A stretch of 64,000 nucleotides of DNA from Thalassospira sp. MCCC 1A01148 (GTDB taxonomy: Bacteria > Pseudomonadota > Alphaproteobacteria > Rhodospirillales > Thalassospiraceae): positions 868,001-932,000 of the forward strand of contig NZ_LPVZ01000020.1 in assembly GCF_001613795.1 (NCBI RefSeq), given 5' to 3'. The notes beneath the pieces were generated by a model, which had not been told where the DNA came from, made no database searches, and worked only from the letters and a program-made list of their open reading frames with translations. The stretch's first letter is position 1. Every line of letters starts with the position of its first letter. This document shows, piece by piece, positions 32,269 to 39,925 of this stretch. Both the position numbers and the translations under genes were made by a program.

Positions 32269-34766
32269 CAGGCACCACCTTGTCGGCGCTCGGCCGATCC
32301 TTCAACCACACGCAATTGCGGGCGTCCACGACGGGCCGTTTGCGCGCGGGCCGGTTCACGTTCTGCCGGACGTTCGGTTGCTTCAGATGGCCTGCGGCGC
32401 GGCGCACGCGCGGCCGCAGCACGTTCGGCATCCTCACGCACCTTGCGCATGCGCATGGCGGCCTCCTCGCGGGCCTTGGCAATTGCTTCGGCCTCGCTCA
32501 TTTTGCGTTGTGCTGCGGGTTTGCGGGCGGGTTGCGCGCTGCGTTCAGGCTGTGCTTTTGGCTTTGTTGCCGGGCGTTTGGATGCAAGATCCGCGGCACT
32601 TGCCGGACGCGCTTCACGTGACGGCCGTGCTGCTGGATCCTTGCGCGCAGAACCCTTGGTCGCATCCGCCTTTTTGCTGACCGGGCGCATTGTCATCATC
32701 GTGCCACCCGGGGTCGGTTGCGGCTTCATTTCTGCTTTTGCGATCCCCGCTGCCTGCTTGGCGGCCTGGGCCCGACCCGAACCGGTTTCGCCAGTCGAAC
32801 CGAAATCGGCAATCTCGGGCAGCTCTTCAATTTCTGGCTCAGGCGAAGTATCTGCCTCTGGCGCGCTCATGGCCGTGGCCGGATGACTGTTTGGTGCGCT
32901 GTTTTTTTCAACGATCGGACGCGGTGCATCGGGATTGGGAACCTCGATCCGTTTGGGCGTGATGCGCATTTGGCCATCAGATGGCGGGCTATCCGGTGCG
33001 GCCTCGGTCGAACGCGCTGCCGGTGGCAAACCACGGGCGATTTCGTCATTCTCGGGCGCAGGTTTTGTCACTGCCGGTTTACTGCCGCCCTTGACCGGAA
33101 CCACCTGAATCTGTCCATCGGCAAGGGCAAGGATGGCATCTGCGCGTGCAAGAATGCCTCGCTCGTGACTGACGATAAACGTCGTGATGCCATTGCGCCG
33201 CAGCACTTCGATCAATTCGCTGATATGAGCAACACCGCTGTCATCAAGGGCAGTTGTCGGTTCATCAAGCAGCAACAAGCGCGGGCGCGAAAACAGCGCG
33301 GCCGCCAAGGCAATCAATTGGCGCTGCCCACCCGACAAATTGCGCCCACCACGATCTACCCGCGTGTCATAACCATCTGGCAGATCAAGGATGAACTGAT
33401 GTGCACCAGCCAGTTCAGCGGCCTGAATGATGTCGCGCATTTCCGCATTGCCAAGACGTGCAATATTTTCGGCAATCGTGCCCGGGAACAGGAAGGGGTT
33501 TTGCGCCAGATACCCGATCTGCGCGCCCATTTCGGCACGATCCACCCGTGACGCTTCGACATCATCAAGTTTCACCGACCCGGAACCGGGCAACCAGATG
33601 CCCATGAGCAGCTTCAAAAGGGCGGTCTTGCCGACCCCGTTAAACCCGGCAATTGCAATAATCTGCCCCGGCCCGGCCTTAAACGAGAAGCCCTTGAACA
33701 GCACATTGCGGCTATTGGGCGGCGCAAAGACAAGCCGGTCGACACTCACCGCCATGCCACGACCGCGCGGCATGGGTGCCGGGACCGTCTGGCGTTTTTC
33801 AAGCAGGATCTTGTTAAGGCGCTCAAACGAACTGCGCGCAGCGTTCCAGCTGCGCCATGCCGTCACCGCACCGTCAAACGGGGCAAGTCCGCGCATGCCA
33901 AGGATCATGGATGCCACCATGATACCAATCGTGATGCTTTCAGACAGAACCAGATAGGCCCCGACACCGATAAAACAGACCTGCATGGCAAGCCGGACAA
34001 AATGCGATAACGTGGTCGATGTCCCAACCCGACGGCTGGCCTGTCCTTCCCAATAAAGCGAATCCGACTGATCCGCCTGCCAGCGTTGGCGGGCAGACTG
34101 GGTCATGCCCATGGCTTCCATCGCCTCGGCATTGCGGACATAGGTTTCTTCCTGCGCAATGCCGCGGTTCTGGCTTTCTTCGGACCGGTCGACAGAGATT
34201 TTCGCGGCTGCCTCGTTGGCAATCGCAATGACGATCAAAAGCAACGCCCCGCCGCATGCCACCATGCCAAGGCGGGTATCGAAAATGAACACCACCCCGA
34301 TATAGACCGGGGCCCACATGAAATCGATCAGGGCAAACGGACCACTGCCCGTCAGAAAACCGCGCAAGCCATACAAATCGCGCAAAGGTCGCTGACGCAT
34401 CTGACTGCCGCGTGCGGATTGCTGGACGACATGGGCAAACAGCTCCCCACCCAGTCGCAGATCAAGCGCGGTCCCAACCCGGATCAAAACCCGTGACCGA
34501 AGTTGCTCCATCGATGCAATGAAGACCAGAACAAGACCGATACCAAGCGTGAGAAGGGCGAGCGTATCCACCGACCGGCTGGAAAGAACACGGTCAAATA
34601 CCTGCATGGAATAGATCGGGATCACCATGTTAAGCAGGTTGATCACCATCGAGAATCCGCCGACAAGCGCAATCGACCGCCAGAACAAGCGTTCCAGCGG
34701 GGTACGATCCCCCTCGCGTCCCGCATCCGTCTTGCGGGTTGGCCGGATTCTATCCAACAGGCCCAT
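32268..34766 (-). CDS. Type I secretion ABC exporter (PrtD-like) with long basic C-terminal tail
   Basis: An 832-residue fused permease-ATPase. The membrane domain spans about residues 25-300. The nucleotide-binding domain has Walker A GFNGVGKT (374-381), Q-loop Q422, signature LSGGQRQ (477-483), Walker B LLLLDEPTTALD (D501/E502) and H-loop H534. There is no N-terminal C39 peptidase, consistent with RTX substrates lacking a double-glycine leader. The core ends near 560, where PrtD/LapB-type proteins normally stop. Here about 270 more residues follow: first Pro/Glu/Ser-rich, then strongly basic with a charged helix (SEAEAIAKAREEAAMRMRKV). It should exclude cytoplasmic folding of the giant by exporting it unfolded before calcium binding. 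The ATG at 34766 has GGAAGGAAAGA upstream. Confidence 0.93.
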   Translation of the reverse strand: MGLLDRIRPTRKTDAGREGDRTPLERLFWRSIALVGGFSMVINLLNMVIPIYSMQVFDRVLSSRSVDTLALLTLGIGLVLVFIASMEQLRSRVLIRVGTALDLRLGGELFAHVVQQSARGSQMRQRPLRDLYGLRGFLTGSGPFALIDFMWAPVYIGVVFIFDTRLGMVACGGALLLIVIAIANEAAAKISVDRSEESQNRGIAQEETYVRNAEAMEAMGMTQSARQRWQADQSDSLYWEGQASRRVGTSTTLSHFVRLAMQVCFIGVGAYLVLSESITIGIMVASMILGMRGLAPFDGAVTAWRSWNAARSSFERLNKILLEKRQTVPAPMPRGRGMAVSVDRLVFAPPNSRNVLFKGFSFKAGPGQIIAIAGFNGVGKTALLKLLMGIWLPGSGSVKLDDVEASRVDRAEMGAQIGYLAQNPFLFPGTIAENIARLGNAEMRDIIQAAELAGAHQFILDLPDGYDTRVDRGGRNLSGGQRQLIALAAALFSRPRLLLLDEPTTALDDSGVAHISELIEVLRRNGITTFIVSHERGILARADAILALADGQIQVVPVKGGSKPAVTKPAPENDEIARGLPPAARSTEAAPDSPPSDGQMRITPKRIEVPNPDAPRPIVEKNSAPNSHPATAMSAPEADTSPEPEIEELPEIADFGSTGETGSGRAQAAKQAAGIAKAEMKPQPTPGGTMMTMRPVSKKADATKGSARKDPAARPSREARPASAADLASKRPATKPKAQPERSAQPARKPAAQRKMSEAEAIAKAREEAAMRMRKVREDAERAAAARAPRRRPSEATERPAEREPARAQTARRGRPQLRVVEGSAERRQGGA

Positions 34767-34784
34767 TCTTTCCTTCCGCTACAA

Positions 34785-34804
34785 CTGCCCGAAAAATCGG
34801 GCAG
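34785..34804 (-). promoter_or_regulatory. Hairpin in the leader of the type I secretion operon
   Basis: On the minus strand CTGCCCGA and TCGGGCAG form a perfect 8-bp stem around TTTT, ending about 18 nt before the exporter ATG and just ahead of its ribosome-binding site. It could be an operator or an mRNA stability or translation element. The remainder of the 442-bp gap 34767-35208, which also holds the divergent M48 promoter, shows nothing else I can support. Confidence 0.5.
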
Positions 34805-35208
34805 AACCCTTATATTTGGTGCCGTTGACCAATTGCCAATCACGCATGACAAACCACCCGCGCAACGAAGCTACAACGGGCAACCTAGCCAATGGCATAC
34901 TCCCACTATTCTAGTCGAATATATAAGGATGTGTTAAGATTTCGCCGCAAAACCCTTTATTTCATTGCCTTACCGCGCAATCAGATCGTGCAATTCTGTC
35001 ATAAATCAGGCCCAGAACCTGACCCAAAACCGGGCATCGAATCCTGACCGCTTCCTGTGCGATGCAATCTGTTCTGAATCAATGTCGTTAACAGGTTGTT
35101 TGATATAGACTTTTCACATCGCAACGAAGGTTGCGTTTGCGAATGTCTGTTCATCATCCCTATCTTTGAACAAGACCCACACACCAAACCCCGACAGGCA
35201 AACACTTT

Positions 35209-36102
35209 ATGGCTGAAAACACCCCGCAGATTCCGGGCTTCATTCAACGATTTCTCGCCATTCAACCGGGCGGAGCTTCGCATGCGGGGGGCCTGATGGC
35301 CTGCATGATCGGTGTGCTTGCCGCCTGCGCATGGATGCTGGGCGGGGTATCAATGATGATTTCCGCTGGCATTGCGGTTGCCCTGATGCTGGCACTTTCG
35401 CCGATGATCTCGCCTGAGGTGCTGATGAAAATGCTGCGCGCCAGTCCGCTTTCCGGTGAAGACTATCACGCGATCCATGAAATGAGCCGCCTGCTTTCCG
35501 AACGCGCAGAACTTGGCCACAAACCAAAACTGTTCCTGTTGCCGGGCAAGGGGGTGAATGCCATCACAACCGGCACCAATGACAACACCACCATCGCCAT
35601 TTCAAGCGATGCGGTTCATGGCCTGTCGCCACGTCAAATGCGCGCCATTCTTGCCCACGAAGTCGCCCATGCATGGCATGGCGATACCCGTATCTTGCTG
35701 ATTACCGATGTGCTGTATCGCGCAACATGGACGATTGCACTGTTTGGTCTGGCGATCTTTATCTTTGGTGATTTCAATCCACCCGCCTGGATGATTGTCC
35801 TGTTTGGTGCGGTGCCGACCATCAGCTTCCTGTTTCAGCGTGCTGTCATCCGCGACCGCGAATTCGCCGCCGATCACGGAGCAAGTGATTTGCTCAATGG
35901 CCCGGAAGACATGATTGATGCGCTTTTGCATATTGATCAGATCAATCGCAAACGTCTGGGTCTTGTGCCCTACCGCAGCACCCAGCCGCCCAGCTTGCTT
36001 GATACCCATCCATCGGTTGGTGCACGGATCAAGGCTTTGCGTGCGCTCAAGCCCGGCACATGGCAAAAATTCTTTGAAAACCGGCGGATGCCGCCACAAT
36101 AA
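35209..36102 (+). CDS. M48 family membrane zinc metalloprotease (HtpX-like)
   Basis: A 297-residue peptidase with two N-terminal membrane helices (about 28-66), then the zinc motif HEVAH (150-154) within ILAHEVAHAWHGDT. Two further membrane segments follow, and the third zinc ligand is the Glu in REFAADHGA. A C-terminal THPSVGARIKALRAL matches the THPxxxxRI block of M48 proteases. HtpX-type enzymes degrade damaged membrane proteins with their active site on the cytoplasmic face. The ATG at 35209 has only a weak AGG upstream. It is followed after 6 nt by the HNH-type gene, so the two are likely co-transcribed. Family assignment is secure; equivalence to HtpX proper is less so. Confidence 0.88.
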   Translation: MAENTPQIPGFIQRFLAIQPGGASHAGGLMACMIGVLAACAWMLGGVSMMISAGIAVALMLALSPMISPEVLMKMLRASPLSGEDYHAIHEMSRLLSERAELGHKPKLFLLPGKGVNAITTGTNDNTTIAISSDAVHGLSPRQMRAILAHEVAHAWHGDTRILLITDVLYRATWTIALFGLAIFIFGDFNPPAWMIVLFGAVPTISFLFQRAVIRDREFAADHGASDLLNGPEDMIDALLHIDQINRKRLGLVPYRSTQPPSLLDTHPSVGARIKALRALKPGTWQKFFENRRMPPQ

Positions 36103-36108
36103 TCGACC

Positions 36109-36444
36109 ATGGCAATACCGGGAAATTCAGATAGTCCTGAACTTGGAAAGTGCGCGATTTGCGGACGTGTGATGGTCGCAGGTCCCAGTGTCGATCGCCA
36201 TCACTGGCATCCGAAATCACAGGGCGGCACTGAAACCGAATGGCTCCATCGCGTTTGCCATCGCATGATCCACCGCCTGTTTGATGAAGCCACCCTTGCA
36301 CGCGACTTTAGCAGCCCTGACAAGCTGCTTGCCCATCCCGATATCATCAAGTTTGTGAAATGGGTGCGCAAGAAACCGGTTGATTATGTCGACTGGCCTG
36401 AAAATGCCGGGCGTTACGGGCGCAATCGCGGCAGGCGCCGATAA
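36109..36444 (+). CDS. HNH-type nuclease domain protein
   Basis: A 111-residue basic protein with a CxxC knuckle (CAICGRV), the catalytic-like block VDRHHWHPKSQGG, and a closing CHRMIHRLF, which together match the HNH/McrA-like zinc nuclease fold. The C-terminus is Arg-rich (RNRGRRR) and may bind nucleic acid. It starts 6 nt after the stop of the M48 protease, with no ribosome-binding site of its own visible, implying reinitiation. Stand-alone HNH proteins of this size are often of unknown role; nuclease activity is inferred from the motif only. No restriction or phage genes lie nearby. Confidence 0.75.
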   Translation: MAIPGNSDSPELGKCAICGRVMVAGPSVDRHHWHPKSQGGTETEWLHRVCHRMIHRLFDEATLARDFSSPDKLLAHPDIIKFVKWVRKKPVDYVDWPENAGRYGRNRGRRR

Positions 36445-36564
36445 GGGCAGCCTTGCCTAAAACGGCAAAAGAACTGCCCATTTAGCCATTTACCTGCCAA
36501 GATAGACGCAATATACGCATCCATCTCGCAGTCGCCGAAAGCAGGAAGAACCGATGCCAAGCTC

Positions 36565-36829
36565 AGGGTCCGGACCTATTAATTTGATTTGAATGGCAGA
36601 GCTTATATTTGTGAAATCCAAGGAAAATCCCGCCGAGCGGGTCGGCATCCCGCGCAAGGGGTTTGACACGGGAGTTCGCAAATATAAACTCTGTCCTTAG
36701 GATCGCGCAGCTTTGCACGGTCTACTTTGTCGCAAAACCTTGAAAGATAAATATCTTCCGGCGGTTTCGCTCCGCGTATCCGCACAAAGCTGCGCGACCA
36801 TTCAAACCAAATTAATAGGTCCGGACCCT
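36565..36829. mobile_element. MITE-like element with 32-bp terminal inverted repeats
   Basis: A 265-bp non-coding element bounded by inverted repeats at 36565-36596 and 36798-36829 that match at 31 of 32 positions (AGGGTCCGGACCTATTAATT at the left tip). Inside are two nested inverted pairs: TATATTTGTGAA against TTCGCAAATATA (about 36604-36615 and 36673-36685), and GCGCAGCTTTG against CAAAGCTGCGC (about 36705-36715 and 36783-36795). It contains no credible gene. The right tip ends 4 nt before the marC start codon. I see no clear target-site duplication. Upstream, 36445-36564 shows nothing. Confidence 0.8.
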
Positions 36830-36833
36830 AAAT

Positions 36834-37544
36834 ATGCTCAATGATCTGATCCCGGTCTTTGTCACGTTGTTTGTGATTATCGACCCGTTGGGTCTGGTAC
36901 CGGTCTTCATCGTCCTGACCCAAGGCACCAGTGCTGCGCACCGCCGGCGCATGGCGATCCGTGCGTGCTTGACCAGCTTCTTCATTCTTGCGGCATTTGC
37001 CCTGATCGGCGAAGGATTGCTTGGTGTGTTTGGCATTCACATGCCCGCCTTCCGCATTGCCGGGGGCACGTTGCTGTTTTTGATCGCGCTTGAAATGCTG
37101 TTTGAAAAGCGCAGCCAGAAACGCAATGAGCGCGCTGAACAGGTCCATCAGGAACTAGAAGAAGACCACGAGACAGAAAAACCAAAGACAAAAACCAAAG
37201 CCAGCGCGGCCACATCAAACGGTGATGTCACGATCCCCGATGACGAGGCCGATGATATCTCCATCTTCCCGATGTCGATCCCGTTCCTGTCAGGCCCCGG
37301 TGCGATTGCGTCCGTGATGCTCCTGATGGGCAAGTTCGAAGACAACATCGCCATGCAGGCCAGCGTCATCGGCGTTGTCGCCGTGGTGATGGTGATCGCC
37401 TTTGTCTTCTTCCTGCTGGCAAACGTTGTTGCCAAACGCCTCAGCCCGACGGTTGCCACAGTGGTATCACGCCTGCTTGGCATGATCCTGGCCGCCCTTG
37501 CGGTTCAGTTCATCATCGATGGCATAAAGCAGGCGTTTTTCTGA
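36834..37544 (+). CDS. MarC family integral membrane protein
   Basis: A 236-residue UPF0056/MarC protein. The N-terminal half begins PVFVTLFVIIDPLGLVPVFI with the family NP/DP-type turn, and the C-terminal half carries the matching PFLSGPGAIASVMLL and further helices, six transmembrane segments in all. A hydrophilic, mostly acidic insert of about 50 residues (about 90-140, with EELEEDHETEKPKTKTK-like composition) lies between the two halves. Despite its name the family has no proven role in multiple antibiotic resistance; transport of small solutes is suspected. The ATG lies 5 nt from the end of the MITE-like element, so its native promoter and ribosome-binding site have been displaced or are supplied by the element. 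Confidence 0.87.
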   Translation: MLNDLIPVFVTLFVIIDPLGLVPVFIVLTQGTSAAHRRRMAIRACLTSFFILAAFALIGEGLLGVFGIHMPAFRIAGGTLLFLIALEMLFEKRSQKRNERAEQVHQELEEDHETEKPKTKTKASAATSNGDVTIPDDEADDISIFPMSIPFLSGPGAIASVMLLMGKFEDNIAMQASVIGVVAVVMVIAFVFFLLANVVAKRLSPTVATVVSRLLGMILAALAVQFIIDGIKQAFF

Positions 37545-37618
37545 AAGAAATTTGTAGTTGAACAAGCCAAAATCACAGAGGCATTATTACATATGCAAAA
37601 TACTACTGTGAGGCTGTT

Positions 37619-38248
37619 ATGTTCTTTAGAGTAGCGCTCCCAATACTCGTGTGGATGACAGCCAGTCTGTCATCATTCAGTGTATCGGCATCAGAAGACA
37701 CGGATATTACCGGTATGTTAGCTAATTTGGCGTGGTTCCAAATTGGTGAGAACCGACCAATAAAACTCGAGGTCATCGATGAGATTTCTGGCGGATGCTG
37801 GAAATCGGTAGAAGCTACCAAGAACGCAATAAAGTTAGAGCTCCAGCGGAGCAACTTGGCCTTCTCCGAAGAGCAAAATGGCACGTTCGCATATGTTACC
37901 CTTCATGGTGTCGGATATGAAACAAGCAACTATTCTTGTGCGGTGTACATCAGCATGCTCGTATCAACTCTCTCAGTCGAAAGAACTACACTAGGGGATA
38001 TGGAACTACGAACCGGCGACTTTCCAACTTTTTGGCAACAAGGCGCCCTGCTTTCCGGCCCCAAGTCAGATATGAGCAAACGGTTGAAGGACAAATTCGT
38101 TGAAATGTCACAAGCCTTAATTCTCAATATTTATGAAGAACGGAAACGTATACGTTCTGACTTAGCGACACACGAAACCCTCACAGACATGCAAAGAACA
38201 GTTTGGGAGAGCTATTTCAATATTATGTTTAAGAAGGAAGATAATTGA
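37619..38248 (+). CDS. Secreted protein of unknown function
   Basis: A 209-residue protein with a plausible Sec signal peptide (MFFRVALPILVWMTASLSSF, cleavage near SVSAS-ED). The mature part has two cysteines (GGCWKS and NYSCAV) that could pair in the periplasm. I recognise no family. The ATG has GAGG about 6 nt upstream. Base composition is clearly more AT-rich than its neighbours, and codon use differs (frequent TTA, ATA, AGA). It sits between a MITE-like element with marC and a decayed gene copy. These features suggest recent acquisition. A perfect hairpin at 38311-38335 follows. Confidence 0.7.
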   Translation: MFFRVALPILVWMTASLSSFSVSASEDTDITGMLANLAWFQIGENRPIKLEVIDEISGGCWKSVEATKNAIKLELQRSNLAFSEEQNGTFAYVTLHGVGYETSNYSCAVYISMLVSTLSVERTTLGDMELRTGDFPTFWQQGALLSGPKSDMSKRLKDKFVEMSQALILNIYEERKRIRSDLATHETLTDMQRTVWESYFNIMFKKEDN

Positions 38249-38310
38249 GGCAACGCGCCGCCTACCCGTCTAAATCCTATCAATCTCTAGCTCAACTCAA
38301 CGCCGCATGT

Positions 38311-38335
38311 ATGCAGGCTTAAATCAAGCCTGCAT
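38311..38335. repeat. Perfect inverted repeat after the orphan secreted gene
   Basis: ATGCAGGCTT and AAGCCTGCAT form a 10-bp stem around AAATC. There is no following T-run on the plus strand, so it is a weak candidate terminator at best, or the scar of another small element. The remainder of 38249-38457 is AT-rich and shows nothing else. Confidence 0.5.
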
Positions 38336-38457
38336 CAGCCACTATCTTTGAATGCCAGATCCAGTCAGCAAACACAGTAAAACAAAAGGAGAGGACAAGT
38401 TACCCTCGCCCTGTTCATAGCTTAGAGTACCGATCACTTTAGATAGCAACCAACAGG

Positions 38458-38785
38458 TCAATCCCAGCGCTTCGCAGCAGGCAGGATGGCGTCGGTGCCG
38501 ATCTGCTAGCGATCAGGACGATGCTATCGCCGCACTGGCCAAAGGCGTTAACGCCAAGCCACGCAAGCTCTGCCGGATGACCATCAATCACCGTGACAAC
38601 GCGGGCAACAGATGCCAGCGGTTTAAGCAGTTTTTCGACATGGGCCGTTTTACCATCTACCTTGCCTTCAAGGCGGGCGCGCTCAAGATCCTGCTATTTG
38701 TTATAGAGGCGATCGGTCGAAGTCACAGCCAGCAGACCAAGCCCCGGATGATCTTCAGACAGCTTTTCCCTCGCCGCAGCAAGTA
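38458..38785 (-). pseudogene. Decayed duplicate of the 3' end of the E1/transketolase-like gene
   Basis: This segment aligns with the last ~120 codons of the intact gene ending at 41094, sharing SEDxPGLGLLAVTSTDRLYN, VTVIDGHPA and VNAFGQCGDSI. It carries an in-frame TAG where the intact gene reads NEW, a 33-nt deletion removing GVRGHAVAPL and its flank, and a 4-nt deletion that shifts frame before the end. The rest of the gene is absent. It lies 2.3 kb beyond the intact copy, in the same orientation, with the antiporter and Ldh genes between. It is a partial duplication that has decayed. Confidence 0.88.
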
Positions 38786-38852
38786 ACCGCCATCTTATAA
38801 TCTTTGCCCGGCCCAAACAGCTAGCAGTCGCCTGCGACGGATAGAAGTCTCT

Positions 38853-39770
38853 CTACTGTGCCGCCCAAACGTAACCCGCATACAGTACCAGCATGATGAT
38901 GCCGGGTATCCGGCCAATCTGCGGACGGCGAAGCATCAGCGTCAGGCCAATCGAAACCGCAATCATCACCGGCAGATCAAACATCAGGAACCGGTCCGCG
39001 ACCGGAATCGGGGATACAACCGCCGTCAGGCCAAGAATCCCCAGGATGTTGAAAATGTTCGAACCAATAATATTGCCAATCGCGATTTCGGATTGCTTCT
39101 TCAATGCAGCGATCAGCGATGTCGCAAGTTCCGGCAAGGACGTACCAACCGCAACAATCGTAAGCCCGATAAAGGCTTCGGACACACCAAATGTGCGCGC
39201 GATTGTCACCGCCCCGTCCACGAGGTAATGGGCGCCAACCATCAGCATGGCCAGCCCCGCGACAACCCAGACAATTGACAGCCAGACATTTGAAACCGCT
39301 TCGGGCAGATCCGTCGATGACGCAGGTTCCGAACGCGACTGGCGATAGGCAAACACCAGATAACCAATCAATGCCGCAAACATAAACCCGCCGGCGACAC
39401 GGCCAAGGTCACCAAGCGCAAAGAACGGCACCAGCACGACAGCAGCACCAAGCATCACAGCGGTATCGCGACCAAGCGTGCCGCCAGATACCGCAATGGG
39501 CCAAACCACCGCCGAGACACCAACAATCAGCAAGATGTTCGCAATATTGGACCCGATCACATTGCCAAGTGCGATATCGGGTACACCACGCAAAGCAGCA
39601 TCCAATGACACAAGAAGCTCCGGCGTCGATGTCCCGAAACCAACCACCGTCAAACCAATAAGAAGCGATGACATGGAAAGCTTGCGGGCGATACCAACAC
39701 TACCGCGCACCAGGGATTCACCCCCAAAGAAAAGCCCGGCCAAACCGCCGAGCAACATCAGATATTCCAT
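38853..39770 (-). CDS. Calcium/sodium antiporter, CaCA family (YrbG-like)
   Basis: A 305-residue membrane protein with the two inverted alpha repeats of the Ca2+/cation exchanger superfamily. Repeat 1 is GFGTSTPELLVSL followed by GNVIGSNIANI; repeat 2 is VGTSLPELATSL followed by GNIIGSNIFNI. The conserved Glu in TPEL and LPEL are the ion-binding residues. About ten transmembrane helices are evident with a short loop near residue 150. It should exchange Ca2+ for Na+ or H+ across the inner membrane. GGAAGGG lies about 9 nt before the ATG. Whether it supplies or limits calcium relevant to the giant calcium-binding protein 4 kb away is speculation; the genes are separated by other units. Confidence 0.92.
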   Translation of the reverse strand: MEYLMLLGGLAGLFFGGESLVRGSVGIARKLSMSSLLIGLTVVGFGTSTPELLVSLDAALRGVPDIALGNVIGSNIANILLIVGVSAVVWPIAVSGGTLGRDTAVMLGAAVVLVPFFALGDLGRVAGGFMFAALIGYLVFAYRQSRSEPASSTDLPEAVSNVWLSIVWVVAGLAMLMVGAHYLVDGAVTIARTFGVSEAFIGLTIVAVGTSLPELATSLIAALKKQSEIAIGNIIGSNIFNILGILGLTAVVSPIPVADRFLMFDLPVMIAVSIGLTLMLRRPQIGRIPGIIMLVLYAGYVWAAQ

Positions 39771-39925
39771 GACGAACGCCCTTCCAGCTTACATTGCATC
39801 AAATCACGCTTTTGGATGCATGCTGCGTGAGTTGTACGACAATTGGGGACATTGCAAGCCCATCACGGCTTACCCATTGAAAAAAGACTGGGTCATAAAA
39901 TCCGATCAGGGCATAACGCCCTGTA

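Noticed and set aside
36490..36785. Small minus-strand frames in the intergenic region before marC
   Set aside because: They run across the arms of the MITE-like element and have no ribosome-binding sites; they are by-products of the palindromes.
38249..38457. A gene in the AT-rich gap after the orphan secreted protein
   Set aside because: No frame with a ribosome-binding site or length above noise; only a perfect hairpin at 38311-38335 stands out.
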